Assembly (NCBI GenBank): GCA_934148845.1
Contig: CAKPDH010000004.1
Span: forward strand, 1 to 64,000
DNA: 64,000 nucleotides
Direction: 5' to 3'
From: an uncultured Bacilli bacterium
Lineage (GTDB): Bacteria > Bacillota_I > Bacilli_A > RF39 > UBA660
The translations under genes were made by a program, and so were the position numbers. The notes beneath the pieces were generated by a model. It did no database searches. It saw nothing but the letters and a program-made list of their open reading frames with translations, and was not told where the DNA came from. Shown here one piece after another: positions 50,809 through 58,565 of the stretch. Numbering within the stretch: position 1 is the stretch's first letter; every line of letters starts with the position of its first letter.

Positions 50809-52230
50809 ATGAATTTACCAAATTTAAAAGATGCAAAAATAAGAACAAAAGATAAAGTAAAAATAATAAAAAATGATTATAATGTACCTTTAAGAATGAA
50901 AAATTTTGGATTAAACAAAAAATATTATATTAAGACATACGGCTGTCAGATGAATGTGCATGATAGTGAGAATATTAAAGCTATATTAGAGGACATGGGA
51001 TTTAAAGAATCAAAAGAATTAGAAGAAGCTTCTATAATAATTTTAAACACGTGCGCAATAAGGGAAAATGCGCATAATAAAATGTTTGGTTTTTTAGGTA
51101 GAGTTAAACATTTAAAAGAAGAAAAAAAAGATATAATATGTGGTATATGTGGTTGCATGGCACAGGAAGAAAAAGTAGTCGATGAAATAAAAAGTAAGTA
51201 TAAATGGGTAGATATAGTTTTTGGTACTCATAATTTACATAAACTTCCAAATATATTAGAGGAGGCTATAAATAAGAATAAGCAAGAAATAGATGTCTTT
51301 AGTATAGAAGGAAATGTTTATGAAAATATCCCTGTAAAGAGAGATTCTAAATATAAAGCTTGGGTTAATATAATGTATGGGTGTGATAAGTTTTGTACTT
51401 ATTGTATAGTACCTTATACAAGAGGTAAGCAAAGAAGTAGACTTAAAGAAGATATATTAAATGAAATTAAAGATTTAGTAGATTCAGGATATAAGGAAGT
51501 AACTTTACTAGGACAAAACGTAAATGCTTATGGTAAAGATTTAAATATGGACTATAATATGAGTAATTTACTAGAAGATACAGCAAAATTAGGCATAGAA
51601 AGAATTAGATTTGTGACATCACATCCTTGGGATTTTACACAAGAGATGATAGATGTAATAGCTAAGTATGATAATATTATGCCATATATACATTTACCAC
51701 TTCAATCTGGAAGTGATAAAATACTAAAATTAATGGGTAGAAGATATACTAAGGAACAATATATTAATCTATTTAATACTATAAAAGAAAAAATACCTAA
51801 TGTATCTATAACAACAGATATAATAGTAGCTTTTCCAGGTGAAACAGAAGAAGATTTTAATGATACATTAGATGTCGTTAATAAATGTAAATTTGATTCA
51901 GCATTTACTTTTATATACTCTCCTAGAGTTGGAACCCCAGCAGCTAGTATGAAAAATGATCTAACAGAAGATTTAAAAAATAAAAGATTATATAAGTTAA
52001 ATGAAATTATAAATGAATATGCAAATAAAATAAATAATTCCTATTTAAATAAAATAGTTCCAGTATTACTTGAAGATTTTAGTGAAAAAGAAGGTAAATT
52101 AATGGGATATACTGATACTATGAAATTAGTAAATGTTGCATGTGATAAAAAATATTTAGGAAAAATAGTAAATGTTAAGATAACAGGTGCAAAAACTTGG
52201 AGTTTAGATGGCAAAATAGTAGAAAAATAG
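50809..52230 (+). CDS. miaB: tRNA-2-methylthio-N6-dimethylallyladenosine synthase MiaB
   Basis: 473-residue radical-SAM methylthiotransferase acting on i6A37 of tRNAs. The UPF0004 domain (KTYGCQMNVHDSENI) holds the auxiliary cluster cysteines. The radical-SAM motif is CDKFCTYC at C192, C196, C199. A TRAM domain lies at the C-terminus. It needs Fe-S clusters, so it depends on SUF. CGAGGAAGTG precedes the ATG. In Bacillus miaB lies just upstream of ymcA-cotE; here cotE also follows, one gene later. Confidence 0.96.
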   Translation: MNLPNLKDAKIRTKDKVKIIKNDYNVPLRMKNFGLNKKYYIKTYGCQMNVHDSENIKAILEDMGFKESKELEEASIIILNTCAIRENAHNKMFGFLGRVKHLKEEKKDIICGICGCMAQEEKVVDEIKSKYKWVDIVFGTHNLHKLPNILEEAINKNKQEIDVFSIEGNVYENIPVKRDSKYKAWVNIMYGCDKFCTYCIVPYTRGKQRSRLKEDILNEIKDLVDSGYKEVTLLGQNVNAYGKDLNMDYNMSNLLEDTAKLGIERIRFVTSHPWDFTQEMIDVIAKYDNIMPYIHLPLQSGSDKILKLMGRRYTKEQYINLFNTIKEKIPNVSITTDIIVAFPGETEEDFNDTLDVVNKCKFDSAFTFIYSPRVGTPAASMKNDLTEDLKNKRLYKLNEIINEYANKINNSYLNKIVPVLLEDFSEKEGKLMGYTDTMKLVNVACDKKYLGKIVNVKITGAKTWSLDGKIVEK

Positions 52231-52260
52231 CATAAATTTAAATAGTAATGCTATTTTTTA
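52224..52260 (+). terminator. Terminator overlapping the miaB stop
   Basis: Arms AAAATAGCAT / ATGCTATTTT around a 14-base loop, then T. Confidence 0.72.
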
Positions 52261-52317
52261 TTTTAATTTTTTAAAAAATGTGTTATACTTTAATAGTAAA
52301 ATAGAGGAGTTGAATAT

Positions 52318-53760
52318 ATGATATGTAAGAAATGTGGTGCAACAATAAGTGATACATCTAAATTTTGTGGATATTGTGGTGCACCAAATAAAGAAGATGC
52401 TTTAAATAGTAATCAAGTATTGCCTAAAGTAAACATTAATAATTTAAATAGTGGAGTAAATGTAAATCCAGTCCCACCAATTGATACATTAAATACAGTT
52501 AGTGTACAAGGAAATAGTTTAAATAGTGGAGTAAATGTAAATCCAGTTCCACCAGTAGATACATTAAATATAGCTAGTGTACAAGGAAATGGCTTAAATA
52601 GTGGAATAAATGTAAATCCAGTTCCACCAGTGGATACAGTAAATGTAGCTAGTGCACAAGGAAATAGTTTAAAAAGTGGAATAAATGTAAATCCAGTTTC
52701 ACCAGTGGATACAGTAAATCCAGCTAGTGCACAAGGAAATAGTTTAAATAGTGGAATAAATGTAAATCCAGTCCCACCAGTAGATAATAATTTAAATAAT
52801 GGAGTAACAGGACCTACATTAAATCAACCAATAGAAAATAATGATTCTAATAAGAAAAAGAATGGCGGTAGTAAGTTAGTTATTGCTATTTTAATAGCTT
52901 TAATTTGTGTAGGAATAGCTGGATATTTAGTTTTTACTTACATGAAAAAAGGAAGTGGATCAGTTACTGATGTAAAAAAAGCACTTGCTAATTTATCTGA
53001 AAAAAAATACTCTAATGGAACAATTACATTAAAATTAGAAGGATCATCTGATGAACAAAAATTTGATGTAACAGGTGTTTTGAAATTTGAATCTATTGAT
53101 AATTCAGGTAAAGCTCAAATAACACTTAATTCAAATTTATTTTCTGGAATAGATATATCCTTATATGCTTTGGTTAATAATAATAAGGCTGATTTATATA
53201 TTCCATCTACAATAATAGATTTGATGGGAACAACTAAATCTCCTACATCAATTTGGACAAAAGTAAGTTCGGATTCAATTGATACTTCAGATACTGATAT
53301 AGACACAGATATATTTAAAAAATTTGAAATGGATGAAACTACTATTAATAATTTTAAATTAGATAATTTTATAAGCGAAAAAAATATTAAATATGTATCT
53401 ACTAAAGATGGATTAAAAAAATATCAAATAATTATTGATAAAGAATTAATAAATAAAATATATGCACTTGCTGGAAGTGATTTAGATACAGATTTAGATG
53501 CTGAAATAGATGATGATACTATAAATGAAATTGCTAAATATGCAAAAATATATTTATATATTGATAGTTCAAATAATTTAAAAAATATAGAAATTTCATT
53601 TACTGATCCAGATTCTAAAACTAATTTAAAGTTTGAAATTGGTTATGATAATTTAGGTAGTACTACAGTAGATGTACCTGCTAGTGTAACTAGTGGAGCA
53701 ATCGATATTAATGAATATATAACTAAGTATACTATTGCAACAGAAGATGATAATTTTTAA
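52318..53760 (+). CDS. Zinc-ribbon membrane protein with tandem 25-residue repeats
   Basis: 480 residues. An N-terminal zinc ribbon (CKKCG...CGYCG, residues 3-21) is followed by five 25-residue repeats of the type LNSGVNVNPVPPVDTLN (~43-155), one membrane helix (~181-203) and a ~270-residue extracytoplasmic domain. That domain is beta-rich (KKYSNGTITLKLEGSSDEQK) and resembles lipid/lipoprotein-type carrier or sensor folds only loosely. So the ribbon and repeats are cytoplasmic and the large domain is outside. Function unknown. GAGGAGTTG precedes the ATG. Confidence 0.8.
   Translation: MICKKCGATISDTSKFCGYCGAPNKEDALNSNQVLPKVNINNLNSGVNVNPVPPIDTLNTVSVQGNSLNSGVNVNPVPPVDTLNIASVQGNGLNSGINVNPVPPVDTVNVASAQGNSLKSGINVNPVSPVDTVNPASAQGNSLNSGINVNPVPPVDNNLNNGVTGPTLNQPIENNDSNKKKNGGSKLVIAILIALICVGIAGYLVFTYMKKGSGSVTDVKKALANLSEKKYSNGTITLKLEGSSDEQKFDVTGVLKFESIDNSGKAQITLNSNLFSGIDISLYALVNNNKADLYIPSTIIDLMGTTKSPTSIWTKVSSDSIDTSDTDIDTDIFKKFEMDETTINNFKLDNFISEKNIKYVSTKDGLKKYQIIIDKELINKIYALAGSDLDTDLDAEIDDDTINEIAKYAKIYLYIDSSNNLKNIEISFTDPDSKTNLKFEIGYDNLGSTTVDVPASVTSGAIDINEYITKYTIATEDDNF
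52444..52800 (+). repeat. 75-bp tandem repeats in the zinc-ribbon gene
   Basis: TTAAATAGTGGAGTAAATGT at 52444 recurs at 52519 and then every 75 bases, five copies with a few substitutions. The period keeps the frame. Confidence 0.88.
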
Positions 53761-53790
53761 AAAAGCAAATAACATTGCTTTTTTTTTGCA
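53760..53790 (+). terminator. Terminator after the zinc-ribbon gene
   Basis: Arms AAAAAGCAA / TTGCTTTTT with loop ATAACA then more T. Confidence 0.8.
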
Positions 53791-53816
53791 TTTTTCTATT
53801 AATTTTTCATATATTA
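53788..53816 (+). promoter_or_regulatory. Possible sigma-E-like promoter of cotE
   Basis: CATATATTA at 53808-53816 resembles the mother-cell -10 CATANNNTA; GCATTTT at 53788-53794 is one mismatch from the sigma-E -35, but the 13-base spacing is short. Confidence 0.35.
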
Positions 53817-53833
53817 AATTGAGGAGTGATTGT

Positions 53834-54364
53834 ATGTCATCATATAAAGAAATTGTTACAAAAGCAGTAATAGGTAAAGGTAAAAAATATTTTAAAGATA
53901 ATTATAGTATTGATGTTGAAAATATTCCAACAACAATACTTGGATGCTGGGTAATAAATCATAAATTTAAGGGATATAAAGCAAATGATAAAATAGGTGT
54001 TAGTGGATCATATGATGTTAATATTTGGTATTCATATGATAATGATTCAAAAACTACTGTTGTAAATAAAAATATTTCTTATAATGATTTATTTAATGTT
54101 AGATTAAGAGAAAGCTCAGATTTAACTAATGATACAGATATCATTGTCCAAACTTTAAAGCAACCTAGTTGTTCGGGTGTAAACAGTAACGATAAAAAGA
54201 TAACATTTGATATAGAAAAAGAATTAGGCGTTGAAATAGTTGGTGAAACTAAGGTAAAAATCGCTATTGAAGATGATGAAGAGCCTTGGGATGAAATAAA
54301 TGATGAGTTATCTAGTGAAGATGAAAAGGCCATAGATGAATTAAAAGATGATTTTATAAAATAG
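53834..54364 (+). CDS. cotE: Outer spore coat morphogenetic protein CotE
   Basis: 176 residues, close to the 181 of B. subtilis CotE. Visible matches: MSSYKEIVTKAVIGKGKKY at the N-terminus, ILGCWVINHKFKG near 32, SGSYDVNIWYSYDNDSKT near 55-72, LKQPSCSGV near 107, VEIVGETKVKIAI near 137, then a Glu/Asp-rich tail. CotE assembles the outer coat from the mother-cell side. ATG 53834 follows GAGGAGTGATTG; the longer frame upstream is non-coding. Its place after miaB matches Bacillus order. CotE is a Bacilli marker. Confidence 0.92.
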   Translation: MSSYKEIVTKAVIGKGKKYFKDNYSIDVENIPTTILGCWVINHKFKGYKANDKIGVSGSYDVNIWYSYDNDSKTTVVNKNISYNDLFNVRLRESSDLTNDTDIIVQTLKQPSCSGVNSNDKKITFDIEKELGVEIVGETKVKIAIEDDEEPWDEINDELSSEDEKAIDELKDDFIK

Positions 54365-54401
54365 TACTTAGGTACTTTTTTCTTTTGTTAACCAAAAAAG
54401 G

Positions 54402-54430
54402 TTGACAAGTATATATATTTTTGATATCAT
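54402..54430 (+). promoter_or_regulatory. Promoter of rpsP
   Basis: TTGACA at 54402-54407, a 17-base spacer and TATCAT at 54425-54430. A weak hairpin ending cotE (AGTAC / GTACT plus T-run) lies just upstream. Confidence 0.75.
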
Positions 54431-54453
54431 TTATCTATGGATGGAGGTGCTTT

Positions 54454-54735
54454 ATGGCAGTTAAAATGAGATTAAGAAGAATGGGAGCAAAAAGAAGACC
54501 ATTTTATCGTATCGTTGTAGCAGATTCAAGATTTCCAAGAGATGGAAGATTTATTGAAGAAATAGGATATTATAATCCAATTGAAAACCCAGCAGTAGTT
54601 AAAGTTGATAAAGAATTAGCTTTAAAATGGTTAGGAAATGGTGCTACACCAACTGATACAGTAAGAGATATTTTAAGTAAAGAAGGAATATTAAAAGAAT
54701 TCCATGAATCTAAAGTTAAGAAAGCTGGAAAATAG
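54454..54735 (+). CDS. rpsP: Ribosomal protein S16
   Basis: 93 residues. MAVKMRLRRMGAKRRPFYRI and VADSRFPRDGRFIEEIG are the S16 signature; length is standard. ATG 54454 follows GGAGGTGCTTT. It forms a tight unit with khpA, as in Bacillus (rpsP-ylqC). Confidence 0.97.
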   Translation: MAVKMRLRRMGAKRRPFYRIVVADSRFPRDGRFIEEIGYYNPIENPAVVKVDKELALKWLGNGATPTDTVRDILSKEGILKEFHESKVKKAGK

Positions 54736-54737
54736 TT

Positions 54738-54980
54738 ATGGAATTAGTTAGTTTGACAGAATATTTAGTAAAACAACTATTACCACAACAAGATGATATA
54801 AAAGTAAGCAAAATAGATTCAAAAGGTGATACTGTTATTCAAGTATTAGTTAAAAATGAAGATATGAGTGCTTTAATAGGAAAAAATGGAAAAATAGCTA
54901 ATTCAATAAGAACAATTGTTCAAGCAATGGCTTATAATAAAAAGTTAGGTAAAGTAAGAATTAATATTGATTCATTATAG
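54738..54980 (+). CDS. khpA: KH-domain RNA-binding protein KhpA
   Basis: 80 residues, one KH domain with the GxxG-type loop LIGKNGKIANSIRTIV. KhpA (YlqC) binds RNA, with KhpB, and affects cell length in streptococci. It starts two bases after rpsP, with ribosome binding through the end of that gene (AAGCTGGAAAATAG is weak). A terminator follows. Confidence 0.92.
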   Translation: MELVSLTEYLVKQLLPQQDDIKVSKIDSKGDTVIQVLVKNEDMSALIGKNGKIANSIRTIVQAMAYNKKLGKVRINIDSL

Positions 54981-55010
54981 TTGGAGTATGTAAAGTATTC
55001 CAATTTTTTT
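54979..55010 (+). terminator. Terminator after khpA
   Basis: Arms TTGGAGTA / TATTCCAA (one G-U) with loop TGTAAAG and seven T. It begins at the khpA stop. Confidence 0.75.
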
Positions 55011-55061
55011 CTTGTAATTAGCCCTATAATATATTATAATATATATAGAATTGGAGGATAT

Positions 55062-55862
55062 ATGAAAAAAAGAGTTATAAGTGCTATAGTAGCATTCTTA
55101 ATATTTATACCTATATTTATAATTGGAGGTAATTTATTTAACATTGCATTTTATGTATTAACGCTTATGGGATTAAGAGAATATATGAATGCTAGAGGAA
55201 ATGAAAAAAAATATCCAGATTTTATGAGATTAATATCTTATATTATGATTACTTTTATATATTTTGGTAATATATTAAATAAAAATATGAATTTTATAAT
55301 AGACTATAGATTAATTTCAAGTTTATTTTTAATAATTTTGATGCCTGTAATATTATATCACGATAAAGATACATATAATGTAGTAGATGCTTTTTATCTT
55401 TTAGGCGGAATATTGTTTCTCGGATTTTCAATGTCTTTATTTAATACATATAGAAACCTAGGATTAGAACTTATTATATTTTTATTTTTGATAACTATAG
55501 TAACAGATTCCTATGCATACTTTATAGGAAGACTTATTGGTAAACATAAATTACTTGAAGAAATTTCTCCTAAGAAAACTTGGGAAGGTACAATAGGTGG
55601 AAGTATTATGAGTACTTTTATATGTACTGTTTATTATATTACTGTAATAAATCCACAAATATCTATATTAAAAATAGTATTTACTGTTTTATTCTTAAGT
55701 ATTATAGGTCAATTTGGAGATTTGTTCTTTTCAGCAATCAAAAGACTTTTTGGAATAAAAGACTTTTCTAATATAATGCCAGGTCATGGTGGTATACTAG
55801 ATAGACTTGATAGTATAATTTTTGTTATGCTAGCGTTTACGTTTTTTATAAATATATTTTAG
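55062..55862 (+). CDS. cdsA: Phosphatidate cytidylyltransferase
   Basis: 266-residue membrane enzyme that makes CDP-diacylglycerol from phosphatidate and CTP, the substrate of PgsA (4946). About seven hydrophobic helices. SPKKTWEGTIGG near 169 and the CdsA signature SAIKRLFGIKDFSNIMPGHG, then GILDRLDS, are intact. ATG 55062 follows TTGGAGGATAT; a TTG reading from 54981 would run through the terminator. It lies nine bases from rseP. The dxr gene, between them in Bacillus, is absent. Confidence 0.95.
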   Translation: MKKRVISAIVAFLIFIPIFIIGGNLFNIAFYVLTLMGLREYMNARGNEKKYPDFMRLISYIMITFIYFGNILNKNMNFIIDYRLISSLFLIILMPVILYHDKDTYNVVDAFYLLGGILFLGFSMSLFNTYRNLGLELIIFLFLITIVTDSYAYFIGRLIGKHKLLEEISPKKTWEGTIGGSIMSTFICTVYYITVINPQISILKIVFTVLFLSIIGQFGDLFFSAIKRLFGIKDFSNIMPGHGGILDRLDSIIFVMLAFTFFINIF

Positions 55863-55871
55863 AGGTGAAAT

Positions 55872-57128
55872 ATGACATTAATTTATTTTATATTAATATT
55901 AGGTATTACTGTTTTTATACATGAATTGGGACATTTTTTATGTGCTAAAAAATTTGGAGTTTATGTTTATGAATTTTCTATAGGAATGGGACCAAGATTA
56001 TTCAAATTTAAAAGAAAAAATGATGAGACTGATTATTGTATCAGACTTTTTCCAATAGGCGGCTTTGTTCAAATGGCTGGAGAAGAAATAGAAGAAAATT
56101 CAAATATACCTAAGAATTTACAACTACAATCTAAGAAGGCTTATCAAAGATTAATAATTATGCTTGCAGGTGTTTTTATGAACTTTTTACTAGCAATTGT
56201 TTTATTATTTTTCTTAGGATTATTTAATAGTGTATCATTTAATAATGTAAATGTTACAAATAGCGTCGTTGAAGGCTTAAATGATGGCGATAAGATAGTA
56301 GCAATTAATGATCATTTTGTAAATAATTATGATAAACTAGCTCTTGAGATGACTATAGCATCTAAAAATCCATTTAATATGACAGTAAAAGATAAAAATG
56401 GAAATAAAAAGAATGTTGAAATTACTCCAGTTAATGTTGGATCATCTGGGCTTATTTATGGTAAAGATTATGGTTTTAGTGTATCTGATTTAACTGTTAC
56501 ATCTTCAAATAATACTAACATAAAAGAAGGATTTATTATAAAAAAGATAAATGGAGTAGATGTAACTAGTTATACGGGTGCTTTAGAATTATTAAATAAA
56601 GTAAGCGATGAAAATCTTACAATAACATTTTTAGATAAAGAAAATCTTATTGATGTTTCAATTACTCCAACAACAAAAAAAGATAAATCTAGTGGATATA
56701 GTTATGGATTTTATATCACTGGAACACAAGAAAAAGGATTCTTTGCAGCTATTAAATATGCTTTTTATAAATTCTTTAGTACATTAGAGCAAATGATATT
56801 TACAATATTTTATTTAATAACTGGTAAAATTAGTCTTAGTATGTTATCAGGACCTGTTGGTATTTTTAATGCAGTTGGTGTTTATGCTAAGTATGGTTTT
56901 AGTAATCTTGTATCACTTTTATGCTTAATATGCATAAATGTTGGATTTATAAATGTTTTACCACTACCAGCATTTGATGGAGGACATGTATTATTTATAA
57001 TAATTGAGAAAATTAGAGGAAAGAAAGTTGATCCTAAAGTAGAAAATACTATACATAATATAGGCTTTATATTACTTATGTTACTTATGGTAGTTGTTAC
57101 TTATGGTGATATCTCAAGATTGTTTTAA
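55872..57128 (+). CDS. rseP: Site-2 zinc metalloprotease RseP/RasP
   Basis: 418 residues. Zinc site HELGH at residues 17-21 in the first membrane helix, a PDZ domain in the middle (~170-260), and the third zinc ligand region LPLPAFDGGH near 365. It cuts membrane-embedded remnants such as anti-sigma factors and signal peptides. In B. subtilis RasP also clears division protein FtsL and the SOS inhibitor-like small membrane proteins, so it might act on the peptide encoded at 58398; this is speculation. Confidence 0.94.
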   Translation: MTLIYFILILGITVFIHELGHFLCAKKFGVYVYEFSIGMGPRLFKFKRKNDETDYCIRLFPIGGFVQMAGEEIEENSNIPKNLQLQSKKAYQRLIIMLAGVFMNFLLAIVLLFFLGLFNSVSFNNVNVTNSVVEGLNDGDKIVAINDHFVNNYDKLALEMTIASKNPFNMTVKDKNGNKKNVEITPVNVGSSGLIYGKDYGFSVSDLTVTSSNNTNIKEGFIIKKINGVDVTSYTGALELLNKVSDENLTITFLDKENLIDVSITPTTKKDKSSGYSYGFYITGTQEKGFFAAIKYAFYKFFSTLEQMIFTIFYLITGKISLSMLSGPVGIFNAVGVYAKYGFSNLVSLLCLICINVGFINVLPLPAFDGGHVLFIIIEKIRGKKVDPKVENTIHNIGFILLMLLMVVVTYGDISRLF

Positions 57129-57130
57129 AT

Positions 57131-57157
57131 AAATAGGGCAAAATGCTCTATTTTTTG
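57131..57157 (+). terminator. Terminator after rseP
   Basis: Arms AAATAGGGC / GCTCTATTT (one G-U) with loop AAAAT, then T. Confidence 0.8.
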
Positions 57158-57197
57158 TTTAAATAACAAATATATTAAAAAAATTTCAAAAAAAGTA

Positions 57198-57226
57198 TTG
57201 CCAAAATAGAAAAAATATTATATACT
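57198..57226 (+). promoter_or_regulatory. Promoter of the tRNA-Ile/tRNA-Glu pair
   Basis: TTGCCA at 57198-57203, a 17-base spacer, TATACT at 57221-57226, about 20 bases before the first tRNA. Confidence 0.78.
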
Positions 57227-57245
57227 TTAATAGTCATATCTTGAT

Positions 57246-57322
<77 letters not shown>

Positions 57323-57331
57323 TTATTATAT

Positions 57332-57408
57332 GGCCGGTTGGTGAAGCGGCTTAACACACATGCCTTTCACGCATGCATTCACGGGTCCGAATCCCGTACC
57401 GGTCACCA
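57332..57408 (+). tRNA. tRNA-Glu (TTC)
   Basis: Acceptor GGCCGGT pairs with ACCGGTC. The anticodon stem CATGC/GCATG encloses CTTTCAC, anticodon TTC. CCA is encoded. Nine bases after tRNA-Ile; same transcript. Confidence 0.97.
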
Positions 57409-57419
57409 TTTAAATAATT

Positions 57420-57443
57420 ACTCTTGAATTCAAGAGTTTTTTT
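57420..57443 (+). terminator. Terminator of the tRNA pair
   Basis: Palindrome ACTCTTGAATTCAAGAGT followed by seven T. Confidence 0.88.
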
Positions 57444-57490
57444 ATTGATTTTTTTAAGAAAAATGATATTATATATAAAGTAGGTGAAGT

Positions 57491-58282
57491 ATAATAGAAG
57501 AGTTAATAGAAAAAGCCTATAAAAATAATAAAGAAATAAGTATATTTGATATTTTAAACTTAAATCCGGATAATAAAATCTTGAAGCATTAACTATAAAA
57601 CTAGGTAAAAATAATATTCGTGTTGTTGATATTATAGATATATCATTATATAATGATTCATCTATCTATAAAGATTATTTTAATAAAATAGCTAAAATAC
57701 CACTATTATCATATGATGAAGAGAGAACTTTACTTTTGAGGTATAAAAATGGTGATAAAGAAGCACTTAATATTCTTATTAATCAAATTTAAGACTTGTA
57801 GTTAATGTTGCTTCTAGATATAAACAAAAGTGCTTTAATACATCATTAGATTCTATGGAAAGATATAAATATGAGTTTATGTCTAAATATGGAAGAGAAC
57901 CACAGGTTTGTGATTATGAAAATGATTTAAATATTCCAAGAAACTTGATTGAATCAATAAGATTTAAAAACTATAAATTAGTTAGTTTAGATCATACTAT
58001 AGGTGAATTTGATCAAATTCCTTTTTCAGATATTGTAATGGATACTAATTTTGATTTTTATGATATAGATAATTATTTAGATGGTAAAGAGATATTATTA
58101 CATATGAAAGCTTATTTATCTAGATGTACATATAATATAATTTTAATGAAATTGGGTATAAAAAGTGGAAAATATGGTTCAAGTAGTGAAATGTCATATA
58201 AATTAATAGGCACAAGTATGGATTGTCAAGAGAAATAATAATTAAAATAGTTATAGAAGGCTTTAAAAGAATAAGACAATAA
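57491..58282 (+). pseudogene. Decayed primary-type sigma-70 factor
   Basis: Pieces of a sigma factor in three frames. 57494-57592: region 1.1-like (EELIEKAYKNNKEISIFDIL), with ATA where ATG should follow AGGTGA. 57583-57792: end of 1.1, then IPLLSYDEERTLLLRYKNGD (region 1.2/2.1). From 57786, after loss of one A in a run of A: NLRLVVNVASRYKQK. Region 2.2-2.4 is missing; sequence jumps to region 3 (MERYKYEFMSKYGREP, VSLDHTIGEFDQIPFSDIV) and a corrupted region 4 ending near EGFKRIRQ. Lost start, two frameshifts and deletion of the -10-binding part mean no working sigma can be made. Confidence 0.82.
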
Positions 58283-58345
58283 ATATTAAAAAGAAATAAT
58301 TATTTACACAAAGAAGCAAAATTTTATGTTTTTTATTTTTAATTC

Positions 58346-58374
58346 TTGACACGAACAATTGTTCGTAGTATGAT
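58346..58374 (+). promoter_or_regulatory. LexA-controlled promoter (SOS box in the spacer)
   Basis: TTGACA at 58346-58351 and TATGAT at 58369-58374, 17-base spacer. The spacer contains CGAACAATTGTTCG at 58352-58365, a perfect Gram-positive LexA box (CGAAC-N4-GTTCG), extended to A...T on both sides. LexA bound here would block RNA polymerase. Confidence 0.9.
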
Positions 58375-58397
58375 ATATACAGAAAGAAGGTAATAGT

Positions 58398-58547
58398 ATG
58401 GAATTAATTAAAAGTAAAGGTATGGTAATTTTTTTAGTAGTAATGTTAACTATAACAATTATAAGTTCAATAAATACTAAAAAATATGATGAAAGAAACG
58501 AAAAAATGAATAAATCTTATGTTTCAAGTAATAATAACATCCTTTAA
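58398..58547 (+). CDS. Predicted SOS-induced small membrane protein, 49 aa
   Basis: 49 residues: MELIKSKG, one membrane helix (~9-25, MVIFLVVMLTITIISS), then a polar tail of ~24 residues. AGAAAGAAGG precedes the ATG and a terminator follows. Its promoter carries a perfect LexA box, so expression on DNA damage is predicted. By analogy, small single-pass SOS proteins such as YneA (Bacilli) and SidA (Caulobacter) stop division. This one lacks the LysM domain of YneA and I see no sequence similarity to named families. The division-inhibitor role is inference. Confidence 0.75.
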   Translation: MELIKSKGMVIFLVVMLTITIISSINTKKYDERNEKMNKSYVSSNNNIL

Positions 58548-58565
58548 TATGGGATGTTATTTTAA
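58533..58565. terminator. Bidirectional terminator
   Basis: Ten-base arms AATAACATCC / GGATGTTATT around TTTAATATG. It contains the 58398 gene stop and the stop of the converging spoVB-like gene. Confidence 0.82.

Noticed and set aside
52444..52800. Regular repeats as a CRISPR array
   Set aside because: The 75-bp units are adjacent without spacers and keep a coding frame inside an intact gene.
54981..55061. TTG 54981 start for cdsA (27 extra residues)
   Set aside because: The extension covers a terminator hairpin; ATG 55062 has GGAGG.
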